Shown here in pieces: positions 6,108 through 8,200 of a DNA stretch of 8,200 nt. The position numbers and the translations under genes were made by a program. The DNA lies in NCBI GenBank assembly GCA_017618515.1, contig JAFZUB010000056.1, forward strand, positions 1 through 8,200, in the 5' to 3' direction. A model generated the notes under the pieces. It had not been told where the DNA came from and made no database searches. It saw only the letters and a list, made by a program, of their open reading frames with translations. Origin of the DNA: Bacteroidaceae bacterium (GTDB lineage Bacteria; Bacteroidota; Bacteroidia; Bacteroidales; Bacteroidaceae). Numbering within the stretch: position 1 is the stretch's first letter; each line of letters begins with the position of its first letter.

Positions 6108-6893
6108 GTGCTACGCGACAACCAAATATTAGGCAAGAAATGGTGCGACATGGTCTTTGAGGACCGTAACAAAGACTACGGAGCTTACAAGATACGCAAA
6201 GAGACAGGTCGTCGCTATACCAAGGCTCTTGGATGCCTCGGCAGTCTGCTCTTTATCCTTGTCGCACCCATCGTAGCACTGATGATTATCTTCTCCGAGC
6301 CGCCCCAGACCTATGACATTGGCGAGAACATCACTCGCTTTGAGGGAGTGCGCATCAAGGAGGCACGCCCTGAGCGACGCCCCGAGGAGAAGAAGAGTGA
6401 GCCGGAGATGAGCGACAAGGCAGAGCCCAAGATAGAAGACGTGGACCCCATAGCCGACATGCTCACTGTGAAGAAGGATGAGCCCGTTGATCCCGAGAAG
6501 ATAGAAGACCTCTCCAAGGACTCGCTCTCCACCCTGCTCAAAGAAACCAAGCTGGAGCTCGCCCTCGATGAAGAGCGCACCGATGGCGTGATAGTGGACA
6601 GCATCCCTCGCTATCCGGGCGGCATAGCCAGCTTCATGAAGTGGCTCGACAGCACAATGGTCTATCCCCCGGCTTGCATACGCCAGAAAGTGCAGGGCAC
6701 TGTCACCGTGGCTTTCATAGTGGATGCTGACGGCACCACCAAGGACGCACGCATCATCAAGAGCGCCAACAAGATGCTCAACACTGAGGCACTGCGTGTC
6801 ATCGGCGAGATGCGCCCCTGGACTCCAGCACGCAAATATGGCAGACCTATTCGCTCGCAGGTTACACTCCCCATCGTCTTTGAATTAGATTAA
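6108..6893 (+). CDS. TonB-family energy transducer
   Basis: TonB proteins transmit the proton-motive force from ExbB/ExbD in the inner membrane to outer-membrane TonB-dependent transporters such as SusC-like proteins. The 261-residue protein begins with the Bacteroidetes N-terminal signature KKWCDMVFEDRNKDYGAYKIR (residues 10-30), then one membrane segment at about 41-62. A long acidic/basic, Pro- and Glu-rich periplasmic linker follows (about 64-160). The C-terminal TonB domain covers about 169-261 (RYPGG..SFMKWL, VYPPAC, VQGTVTVAFIVDADG, MRPWTPARKYGRPIRSQVTLPIVF). The start is GTG at 6108. An in-frame TGA lies immediately upstream (6105-6107), and the next ATG, at 6150, would remove the conserved WCD. 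Several tonB paralogues are usual in this phylum, so no gene-specific symbol is given. No exbB or exbD is present in the window. Confidence 0.92.
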   Translation: MLRDNQILGKKWCDMVFEDRNKDYGAYKIRKETGRRYTKALGCLGSLLFILVAPIVALMIIFSEPPQTYDIGENITRFEGVRIKEARPERRPEEKKSEPEMSDKAEPKIEDVDPIADMLTVKKDEPVDPEKIEDLSKDSLSTLLKETKLELALDEERTDGVIVDSIPRYPGGIASFMKWLDSTMVYPPACIRQKVQGTVTVAFIVDADGTTKDARIIKSANKMLNTEALRVIGEMRPWTPARKYGRPIRSQVTLPIVFELD

Positions 6894-6914
6894 CTCTATT
6901 CTCTATTCTCTATT
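6894..6914 (+). repeat. Three tandem copies of the heptamer CTCTATT
   Basis: The unit CTCTATT occurs three times without mismatch, starting directly after the tonB TAA stop (6891-6893) and ending 2 nt before the ATG of the prenyl synthetase gene. It makes up nearly the whole 23-bp gap. A different heptamer, also in three copies, precedes the next gene. Short heptameric tandem repeats are known from other bacteria, notably cyanobacterial STRR sequences. No function is evident here. Confidence 0.9.
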
Positions 6915-6916
6915 TC

Positions 6917-7891
6917 ATGCTCAATTCCGACCAAATACTCAGCAAGGTAAACGAGGCCATCGCAACCATACAATACCCCACCCGCCCCACAGGCCTCTAT
7001 GAACCAATAGAATACGTGCTCTCCATCGGCGGCAAGAGGATACGCCCCGTTATGATGCTGCTCACAGCCCAGGCTCTCGGCACAGACATCCACAAGGTGA
7101 TGCCGGCTGCCATAGGCATCGAGACTTACCACAACTATACCCTACTCCACGACGATCTCATGGACCGCGCAGACATGCGTCGCGGTATGCCAACTGTCCA
7201 CCGCAAGTGGGACAGCAATACAGCCATCCTCTCTGGCGACTCAATGCTGGTACTGGCATGCAAGCATATCCTCTCCACCCATCTGCCCAATATCAGCGAG
7301 GCAATGGACACCTTCATCACCACAGCGCTGGAGATTGGTGAAGGACAGCAATACGACATGAATTTTGAGACTCGCACCGATGTCACACAGGACGAATACA
7401 TAGAGATGATTCGCCTCAAGACCTCTGTGCTCATAGCCTGCGCAGCCAAGATGGGTGCCATCCTCTCTGGTGCCTCGCCTACCGTGGCAGACCAGCTCTA
7501 CAAGTACGGCGAGCAGATAGGCCTGGCCTTCCAGCTGCAAGATGACCTGCTCGATGTCTATGGCGACCCGAAGGTATTTGGAAAGCGCATTGGAGGAGAC
7601 ATCCTGTGCAACAAAAAGACCTTCCTCCTCATCAACGCTTTCCAGCTTGCCAATGCTCAGCAACTCGCTGAACTCACCCGCTGGACCACCACCACCGACT
7701 TTGACGAAGAGCAGAAAATAGCTGCAGTAACTGACATCTATAATCAGCTAAATATCAAGACTATTACCGCTGATAAGATAAACTACTACTTTATGGAGGC
7801 GCAGCGCACTCTCAGCAGCATCTCTCTCTCCCCCGAAGGCAAGCAATCGCTCCATGATTTTGCCCTCTCGCTCATCAACCGCAGCTACTAA
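6917..7891 (+). CDS. Polyprenyl synthetase (trans-isoprenyl diphosphate synthase)
   Basis: This enzyme condenses IPP with allylic diphosphates to make linear trans-prenyl diphosphates. The protein has 324 residues. Motifs are GGKRIRP at 38-44, the first aspartate-rich motif DDLMD at 79-83 followed by RRG at 88-90, Lys168-Thr169, FQLQDDLLD with the second aspartate-rich motif at 209-213, and IGGDILCNKKT further on. The first motif is DDxxD without the two-residue insertion typical of bacterial farnesyl diphosphate synthases. Tyr74 sits five residues before it, a feature of short-chain, archaeal-type GGPP synthases. A C15-C20 product is therefore plausible, but chain length cannot be fixed by eye. 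The ATG at 6917 follows the heptamer repeat. The frame is the same as that of the downstream tatD-like gene, 21 nt after the stop. Confidence 0.94.
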   Translation: MLNSDQILSKVNEAIATIQYPTRPTGLYEPIEYVLSIGGKRIRPVMMLLTAQALGTDIHKVMPAAIGIETYHNYTLLHDDLMDRADMRRGMPTVHRKWDSNTAILSGDSMLVLACKHILSTHLPNISEAMDTFITTALEIGEGQQYDMNFETRTDVTQDEYIEMIRLKTSVLIACAAKMGAILSGASPTVADQLYKYGEQIGLAFQLQDDLLDVYGDPKVFGKRIGGDILCNKKTFLLINAFQLANAQQLAELTRWTTTTDFDEEQKIAAVTDIYNQLNIKTITADKINYYFMEAQRTLSSISLSPEGKQSLHDFALSLINRSY

Positions 7892-7902
7892 TCTTTTAAT
7901 GC

Positions 7903-7923
7903 TCAATGTTCAATGTTCAATGT
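7903..7923 (+). repeat. Three tandem copies of the heptamer TCAATGT overlapping a start codon
   Basis: The unit TCAATGT is repeated three times without mismatch between the prenyl synthetase stop (7889-7891) and the tatD-like gene. Each unit contains an ATG, and a further ATG precedes the array, so ATG codons lie at 7899, 7906, 7913 and 7920, every 7 nt and stepping through all three frames. Only 7913 is in the tatD frame. ATG 7906 reaches a TAA at 7924-7926 after six codons. Confidence 0.9.
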
Positions 7924-8200
7924 TAAATACATTGATACCCACGCTCACCTCTACGAAGAAGACTATGCCCAGGATATTGACCAGGTCATAGCCCGAGCCC
8001 GTGAGGCGGGAGCCATCAAGATTCTCATCCCCCCGACGGATGTCGCCTCAACACTCAAGGCAGTAGAGCTGTGCAGCCGCTATCCCGACTTCCTCTACCC
8101 CATGATTGGCCTCCACCCCGAGGATGTGCGCGATGACTACCACTCCGCCCTCCAGCAGTTGGAGCAAATACTAATACAGGAGACGGGGAGTCTCTCTTTC
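7913..8200 (+). CDS. TatD-family metal-dependent hydrolase, 3' truncated
   Basis: Ninety-six codons of a TatD/YcfH-type metallohydrolase are present. The gene continues past the window. These amidohydrolase-fold enzymes use two divalent metals, and members act as 3'-5' exonucleases or DNases. The N-terminus reads YIDTHAHLYEEDY, with the HxH metal ligands, and PMIGLHPEDV supplies the next conserved His. Spacing and sequence fit the family closely. The in-frame ATG at 7913 lies inside the TCAATGT repeat and gives MFNVKYIDTHAHL, the usual short lead before the DTHAHL motif. No other in-frame ATG lies between the upstream stop (7889-7891) and the HxH motif. It is probably co-transcribed with the prenyl synthetase. 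The substrate is not predictable from this part. Confidence 0.9.
   Translation, partial: MFNVKYIDTHAHLYEEDYAQDIDQVIARAREAGAIKILIPPTDVASTLKAVELCSRYPDFLYPMIGLHPEDVRDDYHSALQQLEQILIQETGSLSF

Overview
The window is ordinary-looking chromosomal DNA of a Bacteroidota bacterium, most probably order Bacteroidales and perhaps Prevotellaceae or a relative. The evidence is a PorQ-type component of the type IX secretion system next to cmk and ispH, a Bacteroidetes-style TonB with a WCDxVFExRNKxYGAY N-terminus, start codons without Shine-Dalgarno sequences, and promoter elements of the Bacteroidetes TAnnTTTG (-7) type. The assignment rests on protein character and gene order read by eye, not on a database search.

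Layout. (1) Positions 2-1971, plus strand: the 3' part of a periplasmic N-acetylmuramoyl-L-alanine amidase (Amidase_3 plus a C-terminal SPOR domain), followed 5 nt later by an MCE/MlaD-family lipid-transport protein. (2) Positions 1972-2125: a 154-bp control region with a GTGCAC hairpin/direct repeat, a perfect DnaA box (TTATCCACA) and a Bacteroidetes-type promoter. (3) Positions 2126-3451, plus strand: dnaA. (4) Positions 5953-3406, minus strand: a compact operon porQ > cmk > ispH. ispH starts inside the end of cmk and ends 46 nt inside the 3' end of the convergent dnaA. (5) Positions 5954-6107: a divergent promoter region with two facing -7 elements and a perfect 8-bp inverted repeat. (6) Positions 6108-8200, plus strand: a tonB-type energy transducer, a polyprenyl synthetase (DDxxD/DDxxD) and the start of a TatD-family metallohydrolase, with very short gaps.

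How the genes relate. The region mixes envelope maintenance (amidase, MlaD), replication initiation (DnaA), isoprenoid supply (IspH makes IPP/DMAPP and the prenyl synthetase elongates them), nucleotide metabolism (Cmk), and energised or specialised outer-membrane functions (TonB, PorQ).

I saw no wholly new multi-gene system, mobile element, CRISPR array or RNA gene. The most unusual signals are small. Two different 7-bp units, each in exactly three tandem copies, sit directly in front of the prenyl synthetase and tatD genes, and the second one places ATG codons in all three frames at the tatD start. ispH carries a C-terminal tail overprinted on dnaA. The overlapping divergent promoters and the inverted repeat in front of tonB are also worth checking.
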